64,000 bases of DNA, taken from NCBI GenBank assembly GCA_002339015.1, contig DDJC01000020.1, forward strand, positions 1-64,000, in the 5' to 3' direction. Positions 25,672-34,816 of this stretch are shown here, piece by piece. Numbering within the stretch: position 1 is the stretch's first letter; the number at the start of each line of letters is the position of its first letter. The translations under genes were made by a program, and so were the position numbers. The stretch comes from Burkholderiales bacterium UBA1834. GTDB lineage: Bacteria > Pseudomonadota > Gammaproteobacteria > Burkholderiales > Burkholderiaceae_C. The notes under the pieces are model-generated. The model searched no databases. It was not told the origin of the DNA and saw only the letters and a list, made by a program, of their open reading frames with translations.

Positions 25672-26880
25672 ATGTCTGCATCCCCAGGCAAGCGCCGCTT
25701 TGCGCGCATTGATCGCCTGCCCCCGTACGTCTTCAACATCACGGCCGAACTCAAGCTGGCCGCCCGCCGACGCGGTGAAGACATCATCGACATGAGCATG
25801 GGCAACCCCGATGGGGCCACGCCGCCTCACATCGTCGCCAAACTCACCGAAGTGGCCCAGCGCGCCGATACCCATGGCTACTCGGCCTCCAAGGGCATCC
25901 CTCGGCTGCGGCGCGCCATCTCGCACTGGTACAAGGCCCGCTACGACGTCGACATCGACGCCGACAAGGAGGCCATCGTCACCATCGGCTCCAAGGAGGG
26001 CCTGGCCCACCTGATGCTGGCCACGCTGGACCGCGGTGACACGGTGCTGGTGCCTGATCCCAGCTATCCCATCCACATCTATGGCGCCGTGATCGCCGGA
26101 GCGGACATCCGCTCCGTGCCGCTGATCCCCGGTGTGGACTTCTTCGCGGAGTTGGAGAAGGCCATCCGCGGCAGCTACCCCAAGCCCAAGATGATGGTGC
26201 TGGGTTTTCCGTCCAATCCCACGGCGCAATGCGTGGAACTGGACTTCTTCGAGCGCGTGATCGCCCTGGCGCGCAAGCACGACATCTTCGTGGTGCACGA
26301 CCTGGCCTACGCCGACATCGTGTTCGACGGCTGGAAGGCCCCGTCGATCATGCAGGTCAAGGGCGCCAAGGACATCGCGGTCGAGTTCTTCACGCTGAGC
26401 AAGAGCTACAACATGGCCGGCTGGCGCGTGGGCTTCATGGTGGGCAATCCCGAACTGGTGGCCGCGCTGGCCCGCATCAAGAGCTACCACGACTACGGCA
26501 CCTTCACGCCATTGCAGGTGGCCGCCATCGCCGCGCTGGAGGGCGATCAGCAGTGCGTGAAGGACATCGCCGCGCAGTACCAGAAGCGGCGCGACGTATT
26601 GTTCAAGGGCCTGACCGAAGCAGGCTGGCAGGTCGACTGCCCCAAAGCGTCGATGTACATCTGGGCCCGCATCCCGGAGCGCTACCGGCACCTGGGCTCG
26701 CTGGAGTTCTCGCGGCAACTGCTGGACAAGGCCAAGGTTTGCGTGTCGCCGGGCATTGGCTTTGGCGACCATGGCGACGACCATGTCCGGTTTGCCCTGA
26801 TCGAGAACGAATCCCGTATCCGACAGGCGGTTCGGGGCATCAAGGCCATGTTCAAGCAGGATGGCGTCACGACGCCATGA
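25672..26880 (+). CDS. alaC: Alanine-synthesising aminotransferase AlaC
   Basis: A 402-aa class I PLP aminotransferase making alanine from pyruvate and glutamate. The whole length aligns in my reading with AlaC-type proteins: LPPYVFNITAELKLAARRRG, MSMGNPDGATPPHIV, VLGFPSNPTAQCVELDFFER and the PLP lysine in FTLSKSYNMAGWRVGF (Lys244). In many Burkholderiales alaC is followed by hom and thrC; here a PAS-GGDEF gene follows instead. Confidence 0.93.
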   Translation: MSASPGKRRFARIDRLPPYVFNITAELKLAARRRGEDIIDMSMGNPDGATPPHIVAKLTEVAQRADTHGYSASKGIPRLRRAISHWYKARYDVDIDADKEAIVTIGSKEGLAHLMLATLDRGDTVLVPDPSYPIHIYGAVIAGADIRSVPLIPGVDFFAELEKAIRGSYPKPKMMVLGFPSNPTAQCVELDFFERVIALARKHDIFVVHDLAYADIVFDGWKAPSIMQVKGAKDIAVEFFTLSKSYNMAGWRVGFMVGNPELVAALARIKSYHDYGTFTPLQVAAIAALEGDQQCVKDIAAQYQKRRDVLFKGLTEAGWQVDCPKASMYIWARIPERYRHLGSLEFSRQLLDKAKVCVSPGIGFGDHGDDHVRFALIENESRIRQAVRGIKAMFKQDGVTTP

Positions 26881-27072
26881 TGGCGGCCTGAGGGACCGGG
26901 CGGGGCCGCTGACGGGCGCAAGAGGCTTCTGACGCCCCTTTTCCACCTTTCCCAGGGCCGCAGGCTGTGGCCGAATCACGGATGGCCCGCTGCGCTGTGC
27001 TGAGATGGTGGCGAAGGGGGTAGCCGCACCAGCCTTTCCGAAACTCCGACAGCGCTGGGCGGAACTTCAGAG

Positions 27073-30000
27073 ATGAACTTGCCAATGGGAAGCTTGCATG
27101 TCTCGGGGCGTCAGCTGGCCGCGTTCTTCTGCGCGGTGGCAGGCCTGCTGGTGATGGGGTCCGTGTTGTCCGGGCACCAGGCCTGGCTGCGCCTGCTGCC
27201 CAGTTCCTCACCGCCGGTGTTCAACCTCGGGCTGCTGTTTCTGCTCAGCGCGCGCCTGGTCCGTGACTCGCATCGCCGCCCGAACCGGGGCACCCGGCTG
27301 GCGGCGCTGGCGCTGGTGGTGCTCCCGGCTGCGGTGCTGTTCCAGACGGTGTCCGGCATCGACCTGGGCCTCGATGAGCGCGGCCTTCACGAGACCTTCG
27401 GTGATGTGACCAACCCCGGGCGCCTGGCGCCCAATACCTGCGCGGCCTTCATCTGCTACGGGGCGGCGGTGGCCTTGTTGCACCACAAGCTCCCCGGGCG
27501 CTGGGTGCGCGGCCTGATCCTGGTGCTGATGGCCGGGGGCTTTCTGCTGGGCCTGTCCGCCCTGGCCGGCTACCTGCTCGATCTGGAGGTTCTCTACCGC
27601 GTGATGGGCTTCAACAAGATGTCCATCCTCACCTCGGTGGTGTTGCTGATCGTGGGGGCGACGCTGTGGGTGGCCATGATGGGGCGTGAGCCTTCCCGGC
27701 GCCATGAGGCGCAGGAAAACCGCATCACGGCCATGGCCGCCACCGTGCTCAGCGTGGTGGCCGTGCTGTCCGGCATGACCACCTTTGCGGTGCTGCAGGC
27801 CGGCTTCAAGGAATCCGTGGCCAAGGAGGCCGGCGACAAGGCCCGTGGCCAGGCTATCGCCTTCGAGCACAGTCTGCAGCGCAGCATCGAGTCGGCACAG
27901 GACGTGGCCCGCCAGCTGGACTTGCGCAGGGTGATGGCCCGCCTGGCGAGGGCACCGCACGATGCCCAGGCACTGGCCGAACTGCGCGAGGTGGTTGACA
28001 GCTTCAGTGTGCATGACTTCAGCGCGGTGTCTGTCTACTTGATCAATGGCTACCCCCTGATGGAAGTGGGTGACCTGCGCATGGGGTACGCCCAAGTGCG
28101 CCTGCCCATCGAGGGTGCCTTCACCTGGCTGCTGTGGGACGACGGCCTGCTGTTGCGCACCCGTACCGAGGTGGTCCATCAGGGGCGCACGGTGGGCGTG
28201 CTGGTCAGCGAGATGCGCCTCAACACCCTGACCGATCTGATGCAGGCTCTTCAAAGCGGTGGGCGCACCGATGACCTGCTGCTGTGCAGCCGTGTGGGAG
28301 ACCGCGCCGCCTGCCTGCCCTCGCGCTTCTACCCGGCCAACAAGCACATCGATCTGTTCAGTCAAGCGCAGGCGGCGCAGCCCATTGCGCGGGCGCTGGC
28401 CGGTGAAGCTGGCAGCGACATCGTCAGAGACCTGCGCGGCGTGCAGGTCCAGTCCGGCTATGCACAACTTGGTACCTTCAACCTCGGCATGGAAGTCAAG
28501 ACCGACCTGAGTGAACTGTACGCACCGCTCAAGGCCCGGCTGAACATCGTGTTCGGGGTGGTCGTGATGTTCGTGGTGCTGGGCGCCTGGCTGCTGCGCA
28601 CGCGCGTGCACCCGCTGGCCGAGCGCGTCGTGGCCGATCAGCGCCGCATGCGCGCGGTGCTGGCCACCTCGCACGAGGCGTTCATCGCCGTTGATGGGCA
28701 GGGCTTGGTGTCGGAGTGGAATGCCGAGGCCGAACGCACCTTCGGCTGGACGCGGCAAGAAGCGCTGGGCCGTCCGATGCAGTCGCTGATCATCCCCGAG
28801 CGGCTAAGGGTGGGGGGCTCCATGGAAGAGTTCATGGGCCGCGACGGCGCACAGCCAGCGGCCGTCAACCGCCGGCTGGAACTGGTGGCCCGGCACAAGC
28901 AAGGGCGCGAGTTCCCGATCGAGATCAGCATCAGCCGCACGGGCGACCAGAATTCGCACACCTTCGCGGCCTTCATGCACGACATCTCCGAACGGCTGGC
29001 CGACCAGGCCCTGCTGGCCGACAAGGAAAAGCGCCTGCGCGACGTGACCAACAACATCCCCGCGATGATCGGCCACTTCGACATGGACGAAGTCTGTACC
29101 TTCGCCAATGACCGCGGGCTCAAGGCCCTGGGTGTTTCGCGCGAGCAGGTGCCGGGAATCACGTTGCGACAGGCCCTGGGCGAGGTGCAGTACCAGCAGC
29201 ATGAACCCGGCATCCGCGAGGCGCTGGCGGGGCGCTACGCCAGCGTCGAAGGGGCGTCGTCCTTGAACGGCCGCGCGGTGTACTACCAGGCGCACATGGT
29301 GCCCGACCGCGACCGCCTGGGCGGTGTGCGCGGTTTCTACCTGATGACTTTCGATGTGACGCCGCTCAAGGAGTACCAGAACGCCCTGGCCGCCGGGGAA
29401 GACCGCCTGCGCACCATCACCGACAACCTGCCCGTGCTGATCGCCTACATCGACCGCGAGCACCGCTTCCAGTTCGCCAACGGCACCTACCGCGACTGGC
29501 TGGGGCTGGACCCTGCCTCGCTGGTCGGGCAGCGCGTGCTGGACATGGTGGGCCCGGCCCTGTACGAAGAGCGCCGCATCAACATCGACCGCGCGCTGGC
29601 AGGCGAGCGGGTGGATTTCGAGGTCCAGTCGATCACGAAGGGCGTGCCACGCTACCTGCAGACCTCCTACCTGCCGGATCGGCGCCCGGATGGCAGCGTG
29701 GCGGGTATCTACACTTTGAGCACCGATGTGACCGTGCTCAAGAACGCCGAGCAGCAGATGCGCCAGCTGGCGCGCTATGACACGCTGACCGGGCTGCCCA
29801 ACCGCCTGCAATTCGAGGAAAAGCTGCCGGAAGCCATGGCGCGTTGCGCGCGCACGCGGCGGCCCATGGCGCTGATGTTCCTGGACGTCGACAAGTTCAA
29901 GACCATCAATGACACCTTGGGGCACTCTGCCGGTGACGAGGTGCTCAAGGAATTCGCGCACCGCCTGATCGCGTGCGTGCGCAAGACGGACATGGTTGCG

Positions 30001-30273
30001 CGGCTGGCCGGTGATGAGTTCGTGGTGATCCTGGAAGGGCTCAACGCCATCGACGAGCCCCAGTTCGTGGCACGCAAGATCATCGCCACCATCGGCGGTG
30101 AGTTCGATGTGCTGGGCCGTCCGCTGACGGTGTCCACCAGCCTGGGCGTCGCGCTGTACGAGGGCGGTGATGACGTCACGCCAGCCCGTCTGCTCACGCG
30201 CGCCGACGAGGCCTTGTACGAGGCCAAGGCGGCGGGCCGCAACACCTTCCGCGTGGCATCGCGATTGGCCTGA
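27073..30273 (+). CDS. Membrane PAS-GGDEF diguanylate cyclase (AGDEF variant)
   Basis: A 1066-aa sensor. About six N-terminal membrane helices (residues 10-220) are followed by an extracytoplasmic sensory region (about 230-490) framed by further helices, the last near FGVVVMFVVLGAWLL. Three PAS domains follow (RAVLATSHEAFIAVDGQGLV; RDVTNNIPAMIGHFD; RTITDNLPVLIAYID), then a GGDEF domain beginning YDTLTGLPNRLQFEE. The active-site loop reads AGDEF (979-983) instead of GGDEF, a variant that is active in some proteins. A hydrolytic EAL domain is absent. The sensory signal is unknown. Confidence 0.9.
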   Translation: MNLPMGSLHVSGRQLAAFFCAVAGLLVMGSVLSGHQAWLRLLPSSSPPVFNLGLLFLLSARLVRDSHRRPNRGTRLAALALVVLPAAVLFQTVSGIDLGLDERGLHETFGDVTNPGRLAPNTCAAFICYGAAVALLHHKLPGRWVRGLILVLMAGGFLLGLSALAGYLLDLEVLYRVMGFNKMSILTSVVLLIVGATLWVAMMGREPSRRHEAQENRITAMAATVLSVVAVLSGMTTFAVLQAGFKESVAKEAGDKARGQAIAFEHSLQRSIESAQDVARQLDLRRVMARLARAPHDAQALAELREVVDSFSVHDFSAVSVYLINGYPLMEVGDLRMGYAQVRLPIEGAFTWLLWDDGLLLRTRTEVVHQGRTVGVLVSEMRLNTLTDLMQALQSGGRTDDLLLCSRVGDRAACLPSRFYPANKHIDLFSQAQAAQPIARALAGEAGSDIVRDLRGVQVQSGYAQLGTFNLGMEVKTDLSELYAPLKARLNIVFGVVVMFVVLGAWLLRTRVHPLAERVVADQRRMRAVLATSHEAFIAVDGQGLVSEWNAEAERTFGWTRQEALGRPMQSLIIPERLRVGGSMEEFMGRDGAQPAAVNRRLELVARHKQGREFPIEISISRTGDQNSHTFAAFMHDISERLADQALLADKEKRLRDVTNNIPAMIGHFDMDEVCTFANDRGLKALGVSREQVPGITLRQALGEVQYQQHEPGIREALAGRYASVEGASSLNGRAVYYQAHMVPDRDRLGGVRGFYLMTFDVTPLKEYQNALAAGEDRLRTITDNLPVLIAYIDREHRFQFANGTYRDWLGLDPASLVGQRVLDMVGPALYEERRINIDRALAGERVDFEVQSITKGVPRYLQTSYLPDRRPDGSVAGIYTLSTDVTVLKNAEQQMRQLARYDTLTGLPNRLQFEEKLPEAMARCARTRRPMALMFLDVDKFKTINDTLGHSAGDEVLKEFAHRLIACVRKTDMVARLAGDEFVVILEGLNAIDEPQFVARKIIATIGGEFDVLGRPLTVSTSLGVALYEGGDDVTPARLLTRADEALYEAKAAGRNTFRVASRLA

Positions 30274-30421
30274 TGGCCGGGCCGGCGCGTTGCGACGTTC
30301 GCATCCTGTAGGCGAACAAGAAACTGGCTGTCAGGCAAGCGGAGTCTGGGGGTGGGGGGGCACTGTTTTCGGGGCACGGCTTGGCCGACAGCCAACCCAG
30401 CCCAGGCTGCCAAGGGTGCAG

Positions 30422-30438
30422 AGGCATGCCGTTTGCCA
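30422..30438 (+). promoter_or_regulatory. Candidate sigma-54 promoter for proline-rich gene
   Basis: GG at 30423-30424 and GC at 30435-30436 with exactly ten bases between: aGGCATGCCGTTTGCCA. It matches the -24/-12 pattern GGCAC-N5-TTGC with C to T at one position. It lies 79 bp before the start at 30515. A second, poorer GG-N10-GC match at 30280-30293 is CG-rich and not counted. Confidence 0.6.
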
Positions 30439-30514
30439 TGAGGGGATAGCCGCCCGGCTGGGACGACCCGATGTCCTGTGGGCGCGTTTTCACCCCCTTG
30501 AGGCCCCAATTTTC

Positions 30515-30844
30515 ATGAAACGAATTGCAAATACATGCAGGCAGATGCAAATGCCTGCGGCCTTGCGGACAATGCCCGACCTGGACATCAACGCCTTGCT
30601 GCAGCACGCCGGTCCGGCACCGGCGCCCATGCCTCCCAGCCCTCCGATCCCAGAGCCAGCGCGCCCTCCAGAGCCCCTGCCACAACCCGAGCCGCCCCCG
30701 CCGGAGATCGAGGATCCGTCACCCGCAGAGAACCCTGTGCCAGTCCATGAGCCGCCCTATATGCCACCGCCGATGGCCTTGACAAGACCTGGCACCATGG
30801 TGCATGCACTGAGCGCTCATGCCCGAGGCATGGTGCTCGCCTAA
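30515..30844 (+). CDS. Small proline-rich protein
   Basis: A 109-aa protein with a short basic N-terminus (MKRIANTCRQMQMPAALRTM), an acidic segment PDLDINALLQHAG, and a long Pro/Glu region (EPARPPEPLPQPEPPPPEIE; NPVPVHEPPYMPPPMAL). The low-complexity body suggests an extended or disordered shape. Its codon use and the sigma-54-like promoter upstream argue it is real, but the exact start could be a later ATG. The first in the stress block at 30-44 kb. Function unknown. Confidence 0.55.
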   Translation: MKRIANTCRQMQMPAALRTMPDLDINALLQHAGPAPAPMPPSPPIPEPARPPEPLPQPEPPPPEIEDPSPAENPVPVHEPPYMPPPMALTRPGTMVHALSAHARGMVLA

Positions 30845-31006
30845 CATCCCCAACCACCCCCCTTTTTTCTGCGGTTTCAAGGCCTCACTGAACGTGGGGC
30901 CTGGGCTGCAGCATGTGCGCTGACCTGCAAAGATTCCAGACATGGCTCGTGATGGCTTTCTTTTTCGCCATCGCATTGGAGCCGGGAATCGATCGTAGAA
31001 AGGTCA

Positions 31007-32407
31007 ATGATGGCGCATGCATTGGTGGTTGATGACGAGGCAGACGCGGCCGAGATGATGGCCGCGCTCATCGCGACAGAAGGGTTCACCGTTGCCACAG
31101 CGGGTTCGCTCAAGGATGCGCGGCGACAGCTTGCGCTGCAGGAGCCGGACGTGGTGCTGCTCGACCTGATGCTGCCTGATGGCAGTGGCATGCAATTGGT
31201 CGAAGATGCCAAGGCACTCGGCAATACCGAAGTGGTGCTGATCACGGGCCATGCGAGCCTGGACACCTCCATCCAGGCCCTGCGGCTGGGTGCGGCAGAC
31301 TACTTGGTCAAGCCGATCAACATCAAGCAGCTCACTGGCATCCTGTCCCGCCTGATCAAGCCCTCGGCATTGCAGGCTGAGGCCTCCGATCTCATGGGCG
31401 GGCTCGAACGCGAAGGGCACTTCGGGCAGCTATGGGGGCGCTCGGCACCCATGCGCCGCGTCTACGAGCAAATTCTGCGCGTTTCCGGCACGGGCGTGAC
31501 GGTGTTCATCACCGGCGAAAGCGGCTGCGGCAAGGAGGTGGTGGCCAGCACCGTGCACGACCTCAGCCGGCGACGCAACCGGCCCTTCCTGGCGGTGAAC
31601 TGCGGCGCCATCTCGCCGCACCTGATGGAGAGTGAGATCTTCGGGCACGAAAAGGGCAGTTTTACCGGGGCAGACCGCCAGCACCAGGGCTTCTTCGAGC
31701 GGGCTTGTGGCGGCACCTTGTTCCTGGACGAGATCACCGAGATGCCGCTGGACCTGCAGGTCAAGCTGCTGCGCGTGCTCGAAAGCGGCACCTTCATGCG
31801 CGTGGGCTCCACGCAGGTGCAGGAAACGGATGTGCGCATCATCGCGGCCACCAACCGTCCGCCCCAGGAGGCCGTGGCCGCCGGCAAGCTGCGTGAGGAT
31901 CTGCTGTACCGGCTCAATGTGTTTCCGATTCACCTGCCGCCCCTGCGTGACCGCCTGGACGATGTGCCGCTGATCGCGGAGCACTTCCTGGACGAGATCT
32001 CGCGTCGGGAAGGGCAGGTCAAGCGTTTTGCGCCACAGGCCCTCCAGCGGTTGGGGGCCTACCATTGGCCAGGAAACGTGCGCGAGTTGCGCAATATCGT
32101 TCAGAGGGCTTACGTGATGGCGCCTGATTCCATCATCGTGGATGAATGCCTGCCCTCGTCCCCCGATGCCCCTGTGCAAGGGCTCGAAGGGGCGCCCGTG
32201 CTCCAGATCCGCGTGGGCACGCCGCTGGCCGAGGCGGAGCGCCAGCTCACCCTGGCCACCCTGGCCCATTGCGGACGACACAAGGAGCGCACCGCCGCCA
32301 CGCTGGGCGTGAGCCTCAAGACCCTTTACAACCGCCTCAAGGAGTACGCCACCGTACCGGAGCAGGACGCGGACGGCGGCAGCGGGGGAAGCGCGCCGCG
32401 GGTTTGA
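31007..32407 (+). CDS. NtrC-family sigma-54-dependent response regulator
   Basis: A 466-aa bacterial enhancer-binding protein. The receiver domain (1-120) has phospho-acceptor Asp53 (VVLLDLMLPDGSG), Thr/Ser and Lys switch residues (LITGHA; YLVKP). The AAA+ domain carries Walker A GESGCGKE, the sigma-54-contact loop GSFTGA (GAFTGA variant), and Walker B GGTLFLDE. A Fis-type HTH closes it (AATLGVSLKTLYNRLKEY). No histidine kinase lies nearby, so it is an orphan. A sigma-54 paralog lies 0.5 kb downstream on the other strand, and nine sigma-54-type promoters surround both, so it is the likely activator of this block. Confidence 0.93.
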   Translation: MMAHALVVDDEADAAEMMAALIATEGFTVATAGSLKDARRQLALQEPDVVLLDLMLPDGSGMQLVEDAKALGNTEVVLITGHASLDTSIQALRLGAADYLVKPINIKQLTGILSRLIKPSALQAEASDLMGGLEREGHFGQLWGRSAPMRRVYEQILRVSGTGVTVFITGESGCGKEVVASTVHDLSRRRNRPFLAVNCGAISPHLMESEIFGHEKGSFTGADRQHQGFFERACGGTLFLDEITEMPLDLQVKLLRVLESGTFMRVGSTQVQETDVRIIAATNRPPQEAVAAGKLREDLLYRLNVFPIHLPPLRDRLDDVPLIAEHFLDEISRREGQVKRFAPQALQRLGAYHWPGNVRELRNIVQRAYVMAPDSIIVDECLPSSPDAPVQGLEGAPVLQIRVGTPLAEAERQLTLATLAHCGRHKERTAATLGVSLKTLYNRLKEYATVPEQDADGGSGGSAPRV

Positions 32408-32445
32408 TGCGCAAGGGATGCACTGGCGGCGCGGTCTGCGCCGCC

Positions 32446-32462
32446 GGGAACGGTACTTGCCA
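32446..32462 (+). promoter_or_regulatory. Candidate sigma-54 promoter for gene at 32512
   Basis: gGGAACGGTACTTGCCA: GG at 32447-32448, GC at 32459-32460, spacing ten, TTGC at -12. The -24 box is GGAAC rather than GGCAC. It lies 52 bp before the start codon of the hydrophilic protein gene. Confidence 0.6.
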
Positions 32463-32511
32463 TTTCATGCCATAGGGGCGATTCGCCACCCATGCATGAA
32501 AGGAGTCCGAC

Positions 32512-32886
32512 ATGGCCCACGATCATTCTACGAAGGCGCAGCCTGCCAACCAGGCAGTTCCGCAGGCGCAACGCGACAGCTTCGACCCATCAGGCCCTGA
32601 TGGGGGCTTTGGCGGCGCAGGTGGTTCCCAAGGCAGCGTATACGAGCCAGAAAAGAAAAGTGGCCAGCAGCGCCGCGAGCATGAGGCCTGGCGACAGCAG
32701 CACAGCGAGGCTGAACGCCATGGGGGTGTCAAGCCTGGAGAGGCAGGGCCTTATGGCGACTACGGGGAAGTTCAGGGCCATGACGCCGGTTACTGGCTGG
32801 GCGGACGCGGTAAGGACCAACAAGCGCCCGAGTCGTCGAGCAGGCCGTCGGTCCAACCTTCACCCCATCCCTCAGCCAAGCGTTGA
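32512..32886 (+). CDS. Small hydrophilic glycine-rich protein
   Basis: A 124-aa very hydrophilic protein (Gly, Gln, Ser, Glu, Pro rich) with pieces such as GPDGGFGGAGGSQGSVYEPE, QQRREHEAWRQQHSEAER and GPYGDYGEVQGHDAGYW. Such composition resembles desiccation or stress-protective proteins, but no family is recognised. A clear ribosome site (AAAGGAG) precedes ATG 32512 and a sigma-54-like promoter lies 52 bp before. Its stop is 42 bp from the converging sigma-54 gene. Confidence 0.7.
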   Translation: MAHDHSTKAQPANQAVPQAQRDSFDPSGPDGGFGGAGGSQGSVYEPEKKSGQQRREHEAWRQQHSEAERHGGVKPGEAGPYGDYGEVQGHDAGYWLGGRGKDQQAPESSSRPSVQPSPHPSAKR

Positions 32887-32928
32887 GGTGTGTACCGCGG
32901 TATGGGGGCGTGGCCCCCGGTACCGGAC

Positions 32929-34401
32929 TTATCCCAGGCGGCGGCGTTGCTCCACCGCAGGAACCTTCATCAATTGACGGTACTTGGTGACTGTGCGGCG
33001 CGCCACTGTCAGGCCCTGTCTGGCAAGCCGTCGCGCAATTTCCGCATCCGACAGCGGCCGGACCGGATCCTCGGCGTCCAGCATGTCCTTGATCACGCCC
33101 CGGATGGCCGTCGCTGAACAGGCGCCCCCATTGGCGGTAGGCATCGGCCGCGAGAAGAAGAACTTCAGCTCGAACACGCCGGCGGGGGTGGCCATGTACT
33201 TGTTGTTGGTCACGCGGGAGACGGTGGATTCGTGCAACCCAACCTCATCGGCAATTTCGCGCAAGGCCATTGGCTTCATCGCCAGCGGGCCATGCTCCAG
33301 GAACTGCTTCTGCCGGTTGAGGATGGCCTGTGCCACCGACAAGATCGTGCAGAAACGTTGCTCCACGTTGCGAACGGTCCAGCGGGCCTCCTGCAGATGG
33401 GCCGCCAGTTCGGCGTGTCGACCGTCACGATGCTGACGGAAGAGTTCGGCATAGCGCTGGTTCAACCTTACCTTGGGCATGATGGCCGGATTGAGGGCGG
33501 CCACCCACTGGTCCTTGATTTTGCGCACGACCACGTCGGGCGTGATGTAGCGGATGTCGGCGCTGCCCATCTGCCAGCCCGGCCGAGGGTTGAGGCGGCG
33601 GATCCGATCGCACGCAGCCTCGATCTCGGCTGGTTCACGGCTCAGACGGCGCGCCAGGGCGGCCACGTCGTGCTGGGCCAGCTTCTCCATGTGGCCTTCG
33701 ATGATCTGGGCGGCCAATGTGCGCAGATCATCGTCCTCGATCTCGGACAGTTGCAGCAGCAGGCATTCGGCCACGTTGCGCGCGCCTACGCCCACGGGCT
33801 CGAGCGACTGCACCAGTTTCAAGGCCATGTTCATTTCGGCCATGTCCACCGGCGGGTCCCATTCACACAATGCTGCGAGTTCCGACAAGTCTGTGCGCAG
33901 GTAGCCATCGTCGTCCAGTGATTCGATGACGCAGCCGACCAGGGCGCGATCCCGGTCCGACAGCGGGCGCGTGTTGATCTGGCGGTGTAGCTGGGGCCTC
34001 AAGCCTTCCTCGGCGACCATCAGGTCGATGGCGCTCACATCGCCATCTGAACGCGCTGAACGCGGTGTGGTGCTGGCCGACCAGGGACTCGGGTCCCAGG
34101 CATCGATCCCTGCGCTTGCCTCCGTCGCGCCGGTCATCTCCGTGGTGGCATGGGCGCCCGTGTCCTCGGCAGCGGGTGCGGCTGCGGCGGACCCTGTCTC
34201 GCCCGCATCATGCGTCTGCAAGCCTGGATCTTCCTGCGCCTCATCTGCTTCCAGAAAGGGGTTCCGGCCGAGGGCATCCCGCACTTCCTGCGCAAAGTCC
34301 AGCGAGGACAACTGGAGCAGGCGCACCGCTTGCTGCAAGCGCGGCGTGAGGGTCTGGTGTTGTCTGTGTTCCTGTCGAAGGACGGGTGTCGGCATAGGCA
34401 T
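32929..34401 (-). CDS. rpoN: RNA polymerase sigma-54 factor (stand-alone RpoN paralog)
   Basis: A 490-aa sigma-54. Region I starts LRQEHRQHQTLTPRLQQAV with RLLQLSSLDFAQEV; an acidic, Ala/Thr-rich Region II (about 55-120) follows; then the core-binding domain and HTH (LREIADEVGLHESTVSRVTN). The RpoN box is ARRTVTKYR (467-475), one residue off the usual ARRTVAKYR. Start 34401 follows GGAGAGAG; the frame reaching 34833 runs through intergenic sequence. The usual rpoN neighbours (lptB, hpf, ptsN) are absent, so this is probably a second copy dedicated to this region. A sigma-54-type promoter precedes it, suggesting self-activation. Confidence 0.93.
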   Translation of the reverse strand: MPMPTPVLRQEHRQHQTLTPRLQQAVRLLQLSSLDFAQEVRDALGRNPFLEADEAQEDPGLQTHDAGETGSAAAAPAAEDTGAHATTEMTGATEASAGIDAWDPSPWSASTTPRSARSDGDVSAIDLMVAEEGLRPQLHRQINTRPLSDRDRALVGCVIESLDDDGYLRTDLSELAALCEWDPPVDMAEMNMALKLVQSLEPVGVGARNVAECLLLQLSEIEDDDLRTLAAQIIEGHMEKLAQHDVAALARRLSREPAEIEAACDRIRRLNPRPGWQMGSADIRYITPDVVVRKIKDQWVAALNPAIMPKVRLNQRYAELFRQHRDGRHAELAAHLQEARWTVRNVEQRFCTILSVAQAILNRQKQFLEHGPLAMKPMALREIADEVGLHESTVSRVTNNKYMATPAGVFELKFFFSRPMPTANGGACSATAIRGVIKDMLDAEDPVRPLSDAEIARRLARQGLTVARRTVTKYRQLMKVPAVEQRRRLG

Positions 34402-34442
34402 GACTTGTCTCTCTCCATGTTCGGGAAACCAACCGTCATCCC

Positions 34443-34457
34443 GCAACAAGCATGCCG
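34443..34457 (-). promoter_or_regulatory. Candidate sigma-54 promoter of the sigma-54 gene itself
   Basis: Read on the minus strand: cGGCATGCTTGTTGC. GG and GC are ten bases apart, with TTGC at -12. The GC lies 42 bp before the rpoN start at 34401, a normal distance. This implies positive autoregulation. Confidence 0.6.
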
Positions 34458-34686
34458 TCACAGGTAACCAATCGCGGCGAGTGTTTCCAGGCCACGGGCC
34501 GTGCCGCCGCATTGTCTGAAGTTGATGAAACTTGCCTGATGCTGAACGCTGCAACGCACAGATCAAGGACCACACTGGGGCCTGACTGTCAGCCAATGCC
34601 TTCACGCTGCTTACACCAGCCCGTGTGGCTGATGCCGGCCACCCTCCGCCATTTGGCCGACCGCAGGGCATGCTTGCATGCAGGTA

Positions 34687-34710
34687 CGCAAAGATTGCCG
34701 CAAGGATTGC
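34687..34710 (+). repeat. Tandem 12-bp repeat with palindromic core GCAA-N3-TTGC
   Basis: CGCAAAGATTGC (34687-34698) directly followed by CGCAAGGATTGC (34699-34710). Each contains the inverted repeat GCAA-N3-TTGC. The pair ends 54 bp before the -24 element of the hemerythrin promoter. Paired palindromes at such distance are typical binding sites of NtrC-type activators. A related partial copy, GCAAAGATTCC, lies before the activator gene near 30929. Confidence 0.5.
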
Positions 34711-34763
34711 CTGCGCAGCGGGCAACCAGGCCTTGCAGGCACCATGTGGCCAAACCGTGGGCA

Positions 34764-34780
34764 GGGCATGCGCCTTGCCA
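34764..34780 (+). promoter_or_regulatory. Candidate sigma-54 promoter for hemerythrin gene
   Basis: gGGCATGCGCCTTGCCA: GG at 34765-34766, GC at 34777-34778, spacing ten, TTGC present. It lies 39 bp before the ATG at 34817. Nearly the same sequence, GGCATGCAGCTTGCC, occurs before ligD. Confidence 0.65.
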
Positions 34781-34816
34781 TGCGTCCCTACACCACTTAT
34801 GTCGCCAGGAGAATTC

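Larger units (their letters stand above)
34402..34816. other. 415-bp divergent control region between sigma-54 gene and hemerythrin gene
   Basis: No gene is supported here. It holds a sigma-54-type promoter for each flanking gene (34443-34457 minus; 34764-34780 plus), a tandem 12-bp repeat at 34687-34710, and the palindrome GCATGC-TT-GCATGC near 34672. The layout suggests a shared activator-binding region. Confidence 0.6.

Noticed and set aside
30280..30293. GG-N10-GC match just after the PAS-GGDEF gene
   Set aside because: It has TTGC but a CG-rich -24 side (GGCCG) and is 222 bp from the next start; the site at 30423 fits much better.
30371..30386. GGGGCACGGCTTGGCC as a sigma-54 promoter
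   Set aside because: GGCAC and TTGG are at the wrong spacing; only a forced alignment gives GG-N10-GC.
32146..32475. Plus-strand frame overlapping the end of the NtrC-type gene
   Set aside because: Arg/Gly-rich shadow in another frame of a well-supported HTH region.
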